Origin: Sinorhizobium americanum
GTDB taxonomy: Bacteria > Pseudomonadota > Alphaproteobacteria > Rhizobiales > Rhizobiaceae
Length of the DNA: 64,000 nt
Assembly (NCBI RefSeq): GCF_001651855.1
Contig: NZ_LNQC01000041.1
Location: 1 to 64,000, forward strand
Direction: 5' to 3'
This document shows, piece after piece, positions 37,433-46,317 of the stretch. How positions within the stretch are numbered: position 1 is the stretch's first letter; every line of letters starts with the position of its first letter. Below the pieces are notes generated by a model. The model ran no database searches and was not told the DNA's origin. It saw only the letters and a list, made by a program, of their open reading frames with translations. Position numbers and translations under genes: made by a program.

Positions 37433-37469
37433 TCGTTGCCGCGGCGCCCCAACTATCGCGCGGCAACGA
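37433..37469 (+). other. 11-bp inverted repeat in the leader of the CoA-binding gene
   Basis: TCGTTGCCGCG and CGCGGCAACGA around a 15-base loop, ending about 21 bp before the ATG at 37491, with no T tract. It could be an operator or a leader hairpin affecting translation. It does not match the SAM-II riboswitch core as I know it. Confidence 0.6.
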
Positions 37470-37490
37470 CAACACTACTTGGACGACAGC

Positions 37491-37919
37491 ATGAACCACG
37501 ATGTCTACCCGGATCACTACCTCGCCGACATCCTGCGCGAGACGAGAACTATTGCTATCGTCGGCGCGTCGCCGAAGCCGGAGCGACCGAGCCATCGTGT
37601 GATGGCCTTCCTCTTGCGCAAGGGTTACCGCGTCATCCCGGTCAATCCGGGTCATGCGGGCCGGACGATCCTCGACCAGACCGTGGTGGCACGGCTCGCG
37701 GATATCGACGAGCCTGTAGATATGGTCGACGTCTTCCGCGCCGCCCACGCCTTGCCCGCACTGGTAGACGAAATTCTCGCGCTGCCGAATCCGCCCAAGG
37801 CGATATGGGGCCAGTTGTCGGTCCGCGACGACAAGGCAGCCGCGACGGCAGAGGCGGCCGGCATCAACGTGGTCATGGACCGGTGTCCGGCGATCGAATA
37901 TCCGCGCCTGATCGGCTGA
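37491..37919 (+). CDS. CoA-binding domain protein (YccU family)
   Basis: A 142-aa Rossmann-fold protein: TRTIAIVGASPKPERPSHRVMAFLLRKGYRVIPVNPG, VDMVDVFRAAHALPALVDEIL, KAIWGQLSVRDDKAAATAEAAGINVVMDRCPAIEYPRL. This is the stand-alone CoA_binding_2 family; role unknown. It lies 19 bp upstream of the O-acetylhomoserine sulfhydrylase gene, so the two are probably in one operon. Confidence 0.9.
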   Translation: MNHDVYPDHYLADILRETRTIAIVGASPKPERPSHRVMAFLLRKGYRVIPVNPGHAGRTILDQTVVARLADIDEPVDMVDVFRAAHALPALVDEILALPNPPKAIWGQLSVRDDKAAATAEAAGINVVMDRCPAIEYPRLIG

Positions 37920-37938
37920 CCGAACCATGGAGATAGGA

Positions 37939-39222
37939 ATGACGAAGACCGGCCCCGGCTTCAGCACCCTCGCCATCCATGCGGGGGCGCAGCCCGACCC
38001 GACGACCGGCGCGCGGGCGACGCCGATCTACCAGACGACGAGCTTCGTCTTCAACGACGCGGATCACGCGGCGGCGCTCTTCGGCCTGCAGCAGTTCGGC
38101 AACATCTACTCCCGCATCATGAATCCGACGCAGGCGGTGCTGGAGGAGCGCATTGCAGCGCTCGAGGGCGGTACGGCGGCGCTGGCCACCGCTTCCGGGC
38201 ACGCGGCCCAGCTTCTCGTCTTCCATTCCATCATGGGCGCGGGCGACAATTTCGTCGCCGCAAGGCAGCTTTACGGTGGCTCCGTCAACCAGTTCGGCCA
38301 GGCCTTCAAGTCCTTCGACTGGCAGGTGCGCTGGGCCGATTGCGACGACCCCGATAGCTTCGAGACGCAGATCGATGAGAAAACCAAGGCGATCTTCATT
38401 GAAAGCCTTGCCAACCCCGGCGGCATCTTCGTCGATATCGCCGCTATCGCCGAAGTCGCGCGCCAGCACGGACTGCCGCTGATCGTCGACAATACGATGG
38501 CGACGCCCTATCTGGTGCGGCCGCTGGAGCATGGCGCCGATATCGTCGTCCACTCGCTGACCAAGTTCATCGGCGGCCACGGCAACTCGATGGGCGGGAT
38601 CATCGTCGATGGCGGCACGTTCGACTGGTCGAAATCCGGGAAATATCCGCTTCTCTCCGAATCGCGCCCGGAATATGGCGGCATCGTGCTGCACCAGGCC
38701 TTCGGCAATTTCGCCTTTGCGATCGCCGCGCGCGTTCTGGGACTTCGGGATTTCGGACCGGCGATCTCGCCTTTCAACGCCTTCCTGATCCAGACCGGCG
38801 TCGAGACCCTGCCGCTGAGGATGCAGTGCCATTGCGACAACGCGCTCGCCGTTGCGACGTGGCTTCAGGGGCAGGAAAAGGTCTCGTGGGTCCGTTACGC
38901 TGGGCTCGAGGACGACCCGAACCATGCCCTTCAGAAGCGCTATTCGCCGAAAGGCGCGGGCGCGGTCTTCACCTTCGGTCTTTCGGGCGGCTACGAGGCG
39001 GGAAAGCGCCTCGTCGAGAGCCTCGAAATGTTTTCGCACCTCGCCAATATCGGCGACACCCGTTCTCTGGTCATTCACCCCGCCTCGACCACTCACCGAC
39101 AGCTTACGTCCGAGCAGCAGGTCGCGGCGGGGGCGGGGCCCGATGTCGTCCGCCTGTCGATCGGTATCGAGGATATCGACGATATCATCGCCGACCTGGA
39201 GCAGGCGCTCGCAAGAATTTGA
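37939..39222 (+). CDS. metY: O-acetylhomoserine aminocarboxypropyltransferase
   Basis: A 427-aa PLP enzyme of the Cys/Met metabolism family that makes homocysteine (or methionine) from O-acetylhomoserine and sulfide. Motifs: ATPIYQTTSFVF, YSRIMNPTQAVLEERIAALEGG, PLEHGADIVVHSLTKFIGGHG with the PLP lysine, and SLVIHPASTTHRQL. The longer-type sequence with the GGSVNQF insertion fits the MetY subgroup. ATG 37939 has GGAGATAGG upstream; ATG 37927 is the alternative. Confidence 0.93.
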   Translation: MTKTGPGFSTLAIHAGAQPDPTTGARATPIYQTTSFVFNDADHAAALFGLQQFGNIYSRIMNPTQAVLEERIAALEGGTAALATASGHAAQLLVFHSIMGAGDNFVAARQLYGGSVNQFGQAFKSFDWQVRWADCDDPDSFETQIDEKTKAIFIESLANPGGIFVDIAAIAEVARQHGLPLIVDNTMATPYLVRPLEHGADIVVHSLTKFIGGHGNSMGGIIVDGGTFDWSKSGKYPLLSESRPEYGGIVLHQAFGNFAFAIAARVLGLRDFGPAISPFNAFLIQTGVETLPLRMQCHCDNALAVATWLQGQEKVSWVRYAGLEDDPNHALQKRYSPKGAGAVFTFGLSGGYEAGKRLVESLEMFSHLANIGDTRSLVIHPASTTHRQLTSEQQVAAGAGPDVVRLSIGIEDIDDIIADLEQALARI

Positions 39223-39251
39223 TGAGATACACCGCCGACTAAGGGGACGAC

Positions 39252-39416
39252 ATGAGCGACGACAATATCGTTAAGTTCGAACGACGGAAACCAAAGCCGG
39301 AGCAGAGGACTGCCAACCCACTGCAGCGGAAAGCTCTTATCTGGATCGCGGTTACAGCCGCGTTGGTGCTGGTGTGGGCCTATTATCAGTTCATCTCGCC
39401 GCCGAGCCTGCCATGA
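39252..39416 (+). CDS. Small single-helix membrane protein
   Basis: A 54-aa protein, N-in: MSDDNIVKFERRKPKPEQRT, one helix (ALIWIAVTAALVLVWAYYQFI) and a short SPPSLP tail. RBS AAGGGGACGAC lies before the ATG. It follows metY by 29 bp and could be in the same message. Similar short proteins beginning with a NIVKFERR-type segment occur in Rhizobiales. Function unknown. Confidence 0.65.
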   Translation: MSDDNIVKFERRKPKPEQRTANPLQRKALIWIAVTAALVLVWAYYQFISPPSLP

Positions 39417-39498
39417 AGTCGTAGGATCGCGCCGCACGTATGCGACGAGCCTGCAATTTGAACCGGCGACGGATGCGCCGCTCCGACAGAGGTGCCCC

Positions 39499-39843
39499 AT
39501 GAGTCACGTGCTGAAATTCGACCTTGCTTCGGTTGAGCCGGAGATCGGTGTCCCGGCCCCCGACCGAGTGATTTCCGGGAACCCGGAGTTCCGCACTTGG
39601 AATCTCGAAGAAGCGCCGGACGGGCTATATGCGGGCATCTGGGAAGCAACACCCGGAAAGTGGCGGATCGCCTATGATGAGTGGGAGTATTTCCACGTTC
39701 TATCCGGCCATTCGGTCCTCACCGAGGACGGCGGACAGCCGGTCCACCTCAGGACCGGCGACAGCCTGGTCCTGCGGCCGGGTTTTACGGGGACTTGGGA
39801 GGTCGTCGAGACGACCCGCAAGGACTACGTGATTCGGCTTTGA
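39499..39843 (+). CDS. Cupin-domain protein (DUF861 type)
   Basis: A 114-aa cupin: LYAGIWEATPGKWRIAYDEWEYFHVLSGHSVLTEDGG, then HLRTGDSLVLRPGFTGTWEVVETTRKDYVIRL. This belongs to the EutQ/(S)-ureidoglycine aminohydrolase-like cupin_3 group. The single-histidine first motif (EYFHV) means metal binding is not assured. Role unknown. Confidence 0.85.
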   Translation: MSHVLKFDLASVEPEIGVPAPDRVISGNPEFRTWNLEEAPDGLYAGIWEATPGKWRIAYDEWEYFHVLSGHSVLTEDGGQPVHLRTGDSLVLRPGFTGTWEVVETTRKDYVIRL

Positions 39844-39865
39844 CGCGCGGCGGTTTTCGGCGCGC

Positions 39866-41062
39866 CTATCCGCCGGTCGCCGTATTGCCGCCGATGTCGT
39901 TGGTCGGATCGTCGTTGCGGATGAGGCTGTCCGATCCGCCTTCGAGCTTGTTGTTGCGCACCACGTTGTTCTGCGCGAAATCGCGATTGCTGGCGCTGCT
40001 GCCGAAGGGGTAGGCCGGGTCCGTGAAGCAATAGCTGCTGCTGCCGTTGCGGGAATTCAGCCAGACCGCCGGCCGGGCGAGGAAGGAGGACCGGTAGCGG
40101 AAGGTGTTGCCGACGATCTGATTGTGCTGCGGTTTCTGGTGCCGGATGACGCCGCCTTCGCCGCAGTTGCGATAAGCGAATATGCCGCCATTGTCGGAGC
40201 GCTCGAAGATGTTGTTGGTGATCCGGTTGTTCGCCGAGCCGTCGATGGCGATCAATTCCCGCTTCTCAGTGGATATTCCGAAGACGTTGTTGCTGATCGT
40301 ATTGTTGGCGGACTCCGCATCGAGATAGACGGCGACGGCCGTCGACCGGCCGTTGACTTTCGAATTGACGAGAGCCGCGTTGGTGACGCCGGGCCCCACA
40401 TAGAAGGGGATGCCATCCGGAGCGTCGAAGGTGATATTTTCGAGGCGCACATTCTTCGGAGCCGATGCCTGGGCGAAGGCGGTGTGGTTGGGGTTTCGTG
40501 ATGATGCCTTCATGATTCCGCCATTGGCGTTCTCGCCGAGCCCGTAGACGCGGACGAATCCTTTGATCCTGCAATTGCGGATCGTCACGTTCGAGGGCGC
40601 ATCCCAGGCGTCGGAGCCGGCTTCCCTGGAACGAACCGCGATGGCGGTCTTCTCCTTGCGCGATTGACCTGCGCTGACATCGAGCGTTCCGCCGCCGCAG
40701 TCGAGCACCGATCCGGAAGCGGCACTTCCCTCGAAGACCAGCGGATGGGTGATGACATCGGCGGAGGCCAGGCGAAGGCTGCAAGTGAGCGCAACCGGAT
40801 TGGTTCCGGGCGCCTTCAGCTTGGACAGAACCTCCGCGTCGCAGCCTGGCTTGGCGTCGACGTTCTCGACTGGCGGCGTGGAGGGAAGCGTCGGCGGATC
40901 GGCTGGCGTTGCGGGGGGCATCGGCCGACCCGGATCACGTTGGGTGACCGGGAGCCCGGGCGGCTTCCTGAAGGCTGCGTCGGCGACCGTTGCCAGCTCG
41001 CTCTGGCAGCCGCTCAAGGCAAGGCTGAAGAAAACCAGGCTCGTGAACTTGACCAGTGACAT
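39866..41062 (-). CDS. Right-handed beta-helix lipoprotein
   Basis: A 398-aa protein with a lipobox (FSLALSGC) and a proline-rich linker (PPATPADPPTLPSTPP). The mature domain is made of parallel beta-helix repeats with N-ladder motifs (NVTIRNCRIKG, NVRLENITF, NNTISNNVFG, NNRITNNIFERS, HNQIVGNTFRY, NNVVRNNKLEGG). This is the NosD/PbH1-type fold, often polysaccharide lyase or epimerase-like, but no catalytic residues can be assigned. Anchored on the cell envelope and possibly binds or modifies a polysaccharide. Confidence 0.8.
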   Translation of the reverse strand: MSLVKFTSLVFFSLALSGCQSELATVADAAFRKPPGLPVTQRDPGRPMPPATPADPPTLPSTPPVENVDAKPGCDAEVLSKLKAPGTNPVALTCSLRLASADVITHPLVFEGSAASGSVLDCGGGTLDVSAGQSRKEKTAIAVRSREAGSDAWDAPSNVTIRNCRIKGFVRVYGLGENANGGIMKASSRNPNHTAFAQASAPKNVRLENITFDAPDGIPFYVGPGVTNAALVNSKVNGRSTAVAVYLDAESANNTISNNVFGISTEKRELIAIDGSANNRITNNIFERSDNGGIFAYRNCGEGGVIRHQKPQHNQIVGNTFRYRSSFLARPAVWLNSRNGSSSYCFTDPAYPFGSSASNRDFAQNNVVRNNKLEGGSDSLIRNDDPTNDIGGNTATGG

Positions 41063-41084
41063 CGGCAGGCTCCTGTGACGGTTC

Positions 41085-41128
41085 CGTTCAGAGCCGAATA
41101 AGGCGTTATGCTTAATCGACTCTGAACG
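41085..41128 (-). other. Inverted repeat between the P450 and lipoprotein genes
   Basis: CGTTCAGAG and CTCTGAACG flank a 26-bp AT-richer spacer. Both neighbours run on the minus strand, so it lies downstream of P450 and upstream of the lipoprotein; it could be an operator or a weak terminator. Tentative. Confidence 0.35.
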
Positions 41129-41149
41129 AAGGAGGTCTGGCCTTCCCGG

Positions 41150-42397
41150 CTACCAGACGAGATCCAGCCGCTCCAGCCCATGGAAGTGGAAGCTGTCCTT
41201 GACCGGCGGCTCGTCCTTGAGCCGTAGCCCGGACAGACGGCGGAAGAGGATAGGCAGGGAAAGATTGAGTTCAAGCCGCGCAAGCGGCGCGCCGATGCAG
41301 AAGTGCAAGCCGGCGCCGAAGGAGACATTGGCGCCCTCATCGCGGTCCGGCCTGAACGTGTCAGGGGCGGTGAACTTGCGCGGATCGACATTGGCCGCAC
41401 CGAGCATCAGGCCGATCTTGTCGCCCTTCCTGAGAGAGATGCCGTCCTCCAGTTCGATATCCGAAAGGGCATAGCGCTGGAAGATGTGCAGCGGCGCGGC
41501 GAATCGCAGGCATTCTTCCACGGTTCGCGCCGTCGCTTCCTCGCTCGCAAACAGCTGGTCAGGAGAAAAGCCGGATTTCAGGATGGTGCTGACCGCGTTG
41601 CCGATCTGGTGAACGGTCGCCTCGTGACCGGCATTCAGAAGCAGCACCGTCGTCGAGATCAATTCGGCCTCCGACAAGCGCTCGCCGTCCTTCTCCGAAC
41701 GGATCATATGGGTCAGCAGGTCGTCTGCCGGGCTGACGCGCTTTTCCGCGATGATGTCCTTCAGATATGCGGCAAATTCGGTGGAAGCCTGGTTGGCGTC
41801 GAGTTCGGTCTCGACGCTCGGATTGAAGACATACATCTTCACCATGCGATGTGACCAGTCGAGAAGGCGAGGAGCGGCCTCGACCGGAATGCCGAGCATG
41901 CGGGCGATGATGGTGACCGGGATCGTCTCGGCATAGGCCTTCAAGAGTTCGACCTCGCCGTCCTTTTTGAAACCGTCGATGATCGCATGCGAGAGCGTTT
42001 CGATATCCGGCCGAAGCTGCTCGATCTGCCGCGAAACGAAGGCCCGGTTGACGAGCGTGCGTAACCGCGTATGGGCCGGCGGTTCGAGCTCCAGCAGCGA
42101 ATACTCTTCGAGCGCGTCGAAATCCTTGAGATGCGGTTTCGGCTCTGAAAGGCCGAGGTCCTCACGCGTCGCCACATGCAGAATCTGACGGCCGAATCGG
42201 CGGTCGCGCAGAAGGGCGTTTACTTGGTCGTAGCCTGCGAAATACCACTGTTGCGGCTCTTCCCAGAAGAAGGCCGGACATTGCGCATGGAGTGCGCCAT
42301 AGGCTGGCAGTGGATTGCGGAAAAAGTCGGGGTTGCGAACGTCGAGAGAAACGCGCCGCGCGGGGCCGTCGATGGTAATGCCGGGGGCTGGAGACAT
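41150..42397 (-). CDS. Cytochrome P450
   Basis: A 415-aa soluble bacterial P450. I-helix LLLNAGHEATVHQIGN (an AGHEAT variant of the usual AGxxT), EXXR in VEECLRFAAP, PERF-like DTFRPDRDEG and the haem loop FGAGLHFCIGAPLARLEL with the cysteine ligand. Substrate unknown, no ferredoxin or reductase gene beside it. ATG 42397 chosen; the upstream extension to 42490 is not conserved. Divergent from the EEP gene. Confidence 0.93.
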   Translation of the reverse strand: MSPAPGITIDGPARRVSLDVRNPDFFRNPLPAYGALHAQCPAFFWEEPQQWYFAGYDQVNALLRDRRFGRQILHVATREDLGLSEPKPHLKDFDALEEYSLLELEPPAHTRLRTLVNRAFVSRQIEQLRPDIETLSHAIIDGFKKDGEVELLKAYAETIPVTIIARMLGIPVEAAPRLLDWSHRMVKMYVFNPSVETELDANQASTEFAAYLKDIIAEKRVSPADDLLTHMIRSEKDGERLSEAELISTTVLLLNAGHEATVHQIGNAVSTILKSGFSPDQLFASEEATARTVEECLRFAAPLHIFQRYALSDIELEDGISLRKGDKIGLMLGAANVDPRKFTAPDTFRPDRDEGANVSFGAGLHFCIGAPLARLELNLSLPILFRRLSGLRLKDEPPVKDSFHFHGLERLDLVW

Positions 42398-42580
42398 GAT
42401 ATCGGGCTCTCGATAAATAGGCAGGCTGATACTTCCACCCCCATCTCTATTGCGCCGGGCGGGATTGCGGCAAGAGCAATCGATCGGCATCGGCCTCGAG
42501 GAACAACATCCGCAATATCGACTTTTTCAGTGGCAATGATCGATCTCATTGAGCATGATGCGGCAGCAGCAGGGAGCGGC

Positions 42581-43438
42581 ATGGCAAGAACGCAAGGCAG
42601 TTTTTCCGCGGGCATCATGGCCGCGATCCGGAAACGGCGGCCGACCGTGGTCAATCGCGACGCGGCCGTGAGCCGTGGCGATATCGTGATCGCCTCCTAC
42701 AATATTCACAAATGCGTAGGCACCGACGGGCGTTTCGATCCGGGCCGCATCGCTCAGGTCATCACCGAGATCGGCGCGGATATCGTCGCGCTCCAGGAGG
42801 CCGACCAGCGGTTTGGCGAACGCGCCGGGCTTCTGGATCTCGAGCACCTGCGACGCGAGGCCCATCTTGTTTCGGTGCCGATCTCCCCTTTTTCGGAAAA
42901 GGGCCATGGATGGCATGGCAATGTCCTCCTGCTCAGGGAAGGCGCGGTATCGGACGTTCGGCAGCTCAATCTTCCGGGCGTCGAGCCGCGCGGCGCGCTG
43001 GTCGTCGATCTCGATCTCAAGGTCGGACCGCTGCGGGTGATCGCCGCCCATCTCGGCCTGTTGCGCCACTCCCGGGCGCGGCAGGCGGAGAGTATCCTGC
43101 GGGTTGCGGCCGACGGCGTCGGCCGGCCGACGCTGCTCATCGGCGATCTCAACGAGTGGCGCATGGGTAGGCGTTCTTCGCTGAGCTTCCTCAGTCCCAT
43201 TTTCGACCCGACCCATGCGACAGTTGCGAGCTTTCCATCGCGTTTCCCGCTGTTGCCGCTCGACCGCGTGCTTGGCAATCCGCATCATCTCGTGACGTCG
43301 GTGTCGGTGCACGACACGCCGCTGGCGCGGGTGGCTTCGGATCACCTTCCGGTGAAGGCGTCGATTGATCTCAAGGCCGCTCTCAAGGAAGCCGGCACCG
43401 ATGGCCGCGCTGGGTTGATCGATCTGGAGTCGGCGTGA
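42581..43438 (+). CDS. Endonuclease/exonuclease/phosphatase family protein
   Basis: A 285-aa EEP-fold hydrolase: IVIASYNIHKCVGTDGRFDPGRIAQVITEIGADIVALQEAD, VIAAHLGLLRHSRARQAESIL, TLLIGDLNEWRMG, ASDHLPVKASI. The NIHKCVG, QE, GDxNEW and SDH motifs are the catalytic set. ATG 42581 has AGGGAG just upstream; ATG 42536 is possible. Pairs with the phospholipase D-like gene 120 bp downstream, an arrangement that hints at lipid or phosphodiester metabolism. Confidence 0.87.
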   Translation: MARTQGSFSAGIMAAIRKRRPTVVNRDAAVSRGDIVIASYNIHKCVGTDGRFDPGRIAQVITEIGADIVALQEADQRFGERAGLLDLEHLRREAHLVSVPISPFSEKGHGWHGNVLLLREGAVSDVRQLNLPGVEPRGALVVDLDLKVGPLRVIAAHLGLLRHSRARQAESILRVAADGVGRPTLLIGDLNEWRMGRRSSLSFLSPIFDPTHATVASFPSRFPLLPLDRVLGNPHHLVTSVSVHDTPLARVASDHLPVKASIDLKAALKEAGTDGRAGLIDLESA

Positions 43439-43558
43439 AGGCGTCCGAGGAGCGTCTTAAATCGGGTTCGAATTTCAAGTAGAATTGGTCGAGAATTCAA
43501 GATGTTAAAGGAGCCGCGGCGAGTCTGAGGACGCAGCCGATGCTGTGGACGGCGTGGG

Positions 43559-45118
43559 ATGTTCTTCTGGATTGCGTTCTTTCTTGCCGTTCTCCTGGTT
43601 CTTGTCGCCGCCGCGACATTATATGTCTACGGCGTGTTCGGGCGCGGTCCACAGGCGCCCAAGTCCTTCGCCCTGCCTCTCGGCGGCAACCCGACTCGGA
43701 TCGACGCAAGCGTTGCGTCGCTTCTTTCCGCAAATGCCGGCGAGTGCGCGGTTGCGCTGATCTCGGACAACATCGAGGCCTTCGTCGCGCGTGCCCATTC
43801 CGCCCGCTCCGCCGGCCGCAGCCTCGATCTGCAATATTACTACTGGAAGGACGAGCTGACGGGTTTTCTCCTGACCCGCGAGATCATCAGGGCGGCCGAC
43901 CGGGGCGTGAGGGTGCGGCTGCTGCTCGACGACATCAATGCCGGTCTCCACGACCGGCTCTGCATCGCGCTCGACGCGCATCCGAATATCGACGTGCGGC
44001 TCTTCAATCCCAGCCGGGCGCGCACCGACCGCTTCCGCCGCGGCTTTGAAATGGCGGTGCGCGCCCTGAGCGCGACGCGACGCATGCACAATAAGCTGTG
44101 GATTGCCGACGGCCGGGTGGCGATTGCCGGCGGGCGCAACATCGGCGACGCCTATTTCGATGCGGCGGAACTGTCGAACTTCCGCGACCTGGACGTCTGG
44201 CTGACCGGACCGGTCGCCGATCAGGCCACGGCCATGTTCGACCAGTACTGGAACAGCGCATCCGTGCTGCCGATTGCGGCGCTTCGAACGCCGCGCAAGC
44301 ACTACCTGCCGGCGCTCTGCGAAACGCTCGATACGCTGGCGCGCACGGCGGCGGCGCGGTTCTATCTGGAAAGAGTGAGTGACGCCGAGGCCGGAGCGGA
44401 TCTCTATTGGGGCGGCCGCCGGCTTCACCGAAGCGATGGCGTCCGCCTCGCCTTCGATCCACCCGAAAAGGCGCTGCTGCAGAAGCGGCAGAACTGGCTG
44501 CTGCGCGAGCTTTTTCCGCTGATCACCGGCGCCGAGCGCGACCTGCGCATCATCTCCCCCTATTTCATTCCGGGGGCTGAGGGAACGCGCCAGCTGACGG
44601 CGCTTGCGAACAAGGGCGTGCGGGTGGCGGTGCTGACGAACTCGCTTGCCGCAACGGATGTCGCGGCCGTGCACGGCGGCTATATGAAGTATCGCAGGGG
44701 TCTGCTTGAGGGCGGCATCGATCTTTATGAACTCAAGGAGTACGGCGAGGTGATCGACCGCCATCGCATGTCGCTGTTCGGCGCCCGCAATGCCAGCCTG
44801 CACACGAAAGCCTTCGTCGTCGATGGCAGGTTCGGCTACGTGGGATCGATGAACTTCGATCCGCGTTCCGCTTCCCTCAATACGGAGATGGGCGTGATTT
44901 TCTCCGACGCGGCGCTCGCCGCCGAACTCCAGTCCATCTTCGACGAGGAGACGCTGCCGGAGAGGAGTTATCGGCTGGCGCTCGAAGACGGAAGGCTCAT
45001 CTGGCGCGACCGGGCGAACGGAGCGACCCGGCTGCTCGCACGCGAGCCCGACGCCGGTGCCCACCGTCGCCTGATCGCCGGAGCGATCCGTTTCCTGCCG
45101 CTCGAATCCCAACTCTGA
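43559..45118 (+). CDS. Phospholipase D / cardiolipin-synthase-like protein
   Basis: A 519-aa protein with an N-terminal membrane anchor (WIAFFLAVLLVLVAAATLYVYG) and two PLD domains: HNKLWIADGRVAIAGGRNIGDAYFD and HTKAFVVDGRFGYVGSMNFDPRSASLNTEMGVIF, each HxK(x)4D. The YYYWKDELTGFLLTREIIRAADRGVRVRLLLDDINAG block places it with YmdC/ClsC-type phospholipid synthases or hydrolases. Genuine substrate unknown. The EEP gene precedes it on the same strand. Confidence 0.88.
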   Translation: MFFWIAFFLAVLLVLVAAATLYVYGVFGRGPQAPKSFALPLGGNPTRIDASVASLLSANAGECAVALISDNIEAFVARAHSARSAGRSLDLQYYYWKDELTGFLLTREIIRAADRGVRVRLLLDDINAGLHDRLCIALDAHPNIDVRLFNPSRARTDRFRRGFEMAVRALSATRRMHNKLWIADGRVAIAGGRNIGDAYFDAAELSNFRDLDVWLTGPVADQATAMFDQYWNSASVLPIAALRTPRKHYLPALCETLDTLARTAAARFYLERVSDAEAGADLYWGGRRLHRSDGVRLAFDPPEKALLQKRQNWLLRELFPLITGAERDLRIISPYFIPGAEGTRQLTALANKGVRVAVLTNSLAATDVAAVHGGYMKYRRGLLEGGIDLYELKEYGEVIDRHRMSLFGARNASLHTKAFVVDGRFGYVGSMNFDPRSASLNTEMGVIFSDAALAAELQSIFDEETLPERSYRLALEDGRLIWRDRANGATRLLAREPDAGAHRRLIAGAIRFLPLESQL

Positions 45119-45299
45119 CAGCAGGGGCTTTAGCTTTACGGATCGTTTACCCCGACGTCGCGAATGCCTGTGAGCAGGCTGAAATGGCGACGCGATCGGG
45201 CCGCAGACCTGAAAAAATGTTCTATCCGGAGGACGACGGGGTCAATGAAAAACGTTGGTTCGAAGCGCTGCGACCATTAAGCTTATCGAATGTTCGCGA

Positions 45300-45330
45300 C
45301 TTGAAGTGAAGGGCATTGACACTCTATGTA
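45300..45330 (+). promoter_or_regulatory. RpoH-like promoter of clpP
   Basis: CTTGAA, an 18-bp spacer, CTATGT, close to the rhizobial heat-shock (RpoH) pattern CTTGAA-N17-CCTAT. It is about 70 bp upstream of the clpP ATG. A sigma-70-like TTGACA at 45317-45322 overlaps it, so dual use is possible. The 280-bp stretch from 45119 contains no gene. Confidence 0.5.
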
Positions 45331-45398
45331 AGGACTGAGGCTTATCCGATGATTCCCGGTCCGCGAAGGGATTGCGGGCCCGACTATGAAGGTTCGAT

Positions 45399-46031
45399 AT
45401 GAGAAATCCAGTTGATACGGCCATGGCGCTTGTGCCGATGGTTGTTGAGCAGACCAACCGCGGCGAACGGTCCTACGACATCTATTCGCGGCTGCTCAAG
45501 GAGCGCATCATCTTCCTTACGGGCCCGGTCGAAGACCACATGGCGACGCTCGTCTGCGCGCAATTGCTTTTCCTGGAAGCGGAAAATCCGAAGAAGGAAA
45601 TCGCCCTCTACATCAACTCGCCGGGCGGCGTCGTGACGGCCGGCATGGCGATCTACGACACCATGCAGTTCATCAAGCCGGCAGTCTCGACGCTCTGCAT
45701 CGGCCAGGCAGCTTCGATGGGCTCGCTGCTGCTGGCGGCCGGCCACAAGGACATGCGCTTTGCGACCCCTAATGCGCGCATCATGGTGCACCAGCCCTCC
45801 GGCGGGTTCCAGGGCCAGGCCTCCGACATCGAACGGCATGCCAGAGACATACTCAAGATGAAGCGCCGCTTGAACGAGGTCTATGTCAAGCATTGCGGCC
45901 GCACCTATGAGGAAGTCGAGCAGACGCTCGATCGCGACCATTTCATGAGTGCCGACGAGGCGCTCGATTGGGGCTTGATCGATAAGGTGATCACCTCGCG
46001 CGAAGCCGCGGAGGGCGGCGAACAGGGTTGA
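45399..46031 (+). CDS. clpP: ATP-dependent Clp protease proteolytic subunit
   Basis: A 210-aa ClpP: the catalytic triad is in [16 protein letters not shown] (Ser), [19 protein letters not shown] (His) and [21 protein letters not shown] (Asp). The N-terminal [32 protein letters not shown] is typical of this main ClpP. Forms tetradecamers with ClpX from the next gene. A 9-bp hairpin (46037-46062) follows, without a T tract. Confidence 0.97.
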   Translation: MRNPVDTAMALVPMVVEQTNRGERSYDIYSRLLKERIIFLTGPVEDHMATLVCAQLLFLEAENPKKEIALYINSPGGVVTAGMAIYDTMQFIKPAVSTLCIGQAASMGSLLLAAGHKDMRFATPNARIMVHQPSGGFQGQASDIERHARDILKMKRRLNEVYVKHCGRTYEEVEQTLDRDHFMSADEALDWGLIDKVITSREAAEGGEQG

Positions 46032-46317
46032 AGCCGATCGCGTCTGCCGCCGTAGACGCGATTGTGACACAATTGTAACGGCTGAGGGCTTTATCGGAAG
46101 GGCAAAGCCGTTAATATGAACCGTTAATGCTGTGCTGGTGTTTAGGGTATAGCATTCGGATTTCGACGGGAGAGTCGTTGCAACCGAAATCAGGCATTGC
46201 CCTGAGGCGGTGAGTACTCCCAGGAACCCTGCGCGGCGCTGCTCGCTGTGCGCAAGGCGAATTGACTGGTCCGTGATATCTTTCCGAAGGTGTCCGGCGT
46301 GCTGGAAGGAAGTGAAA

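Noticed and set aside
37277-37490. SAM-II riboswitch before metY
   Set aside because: The leader shows an inverted repeat but not the conserved SAM-II core sequences I know, and it precedes a CoA-binding gene.
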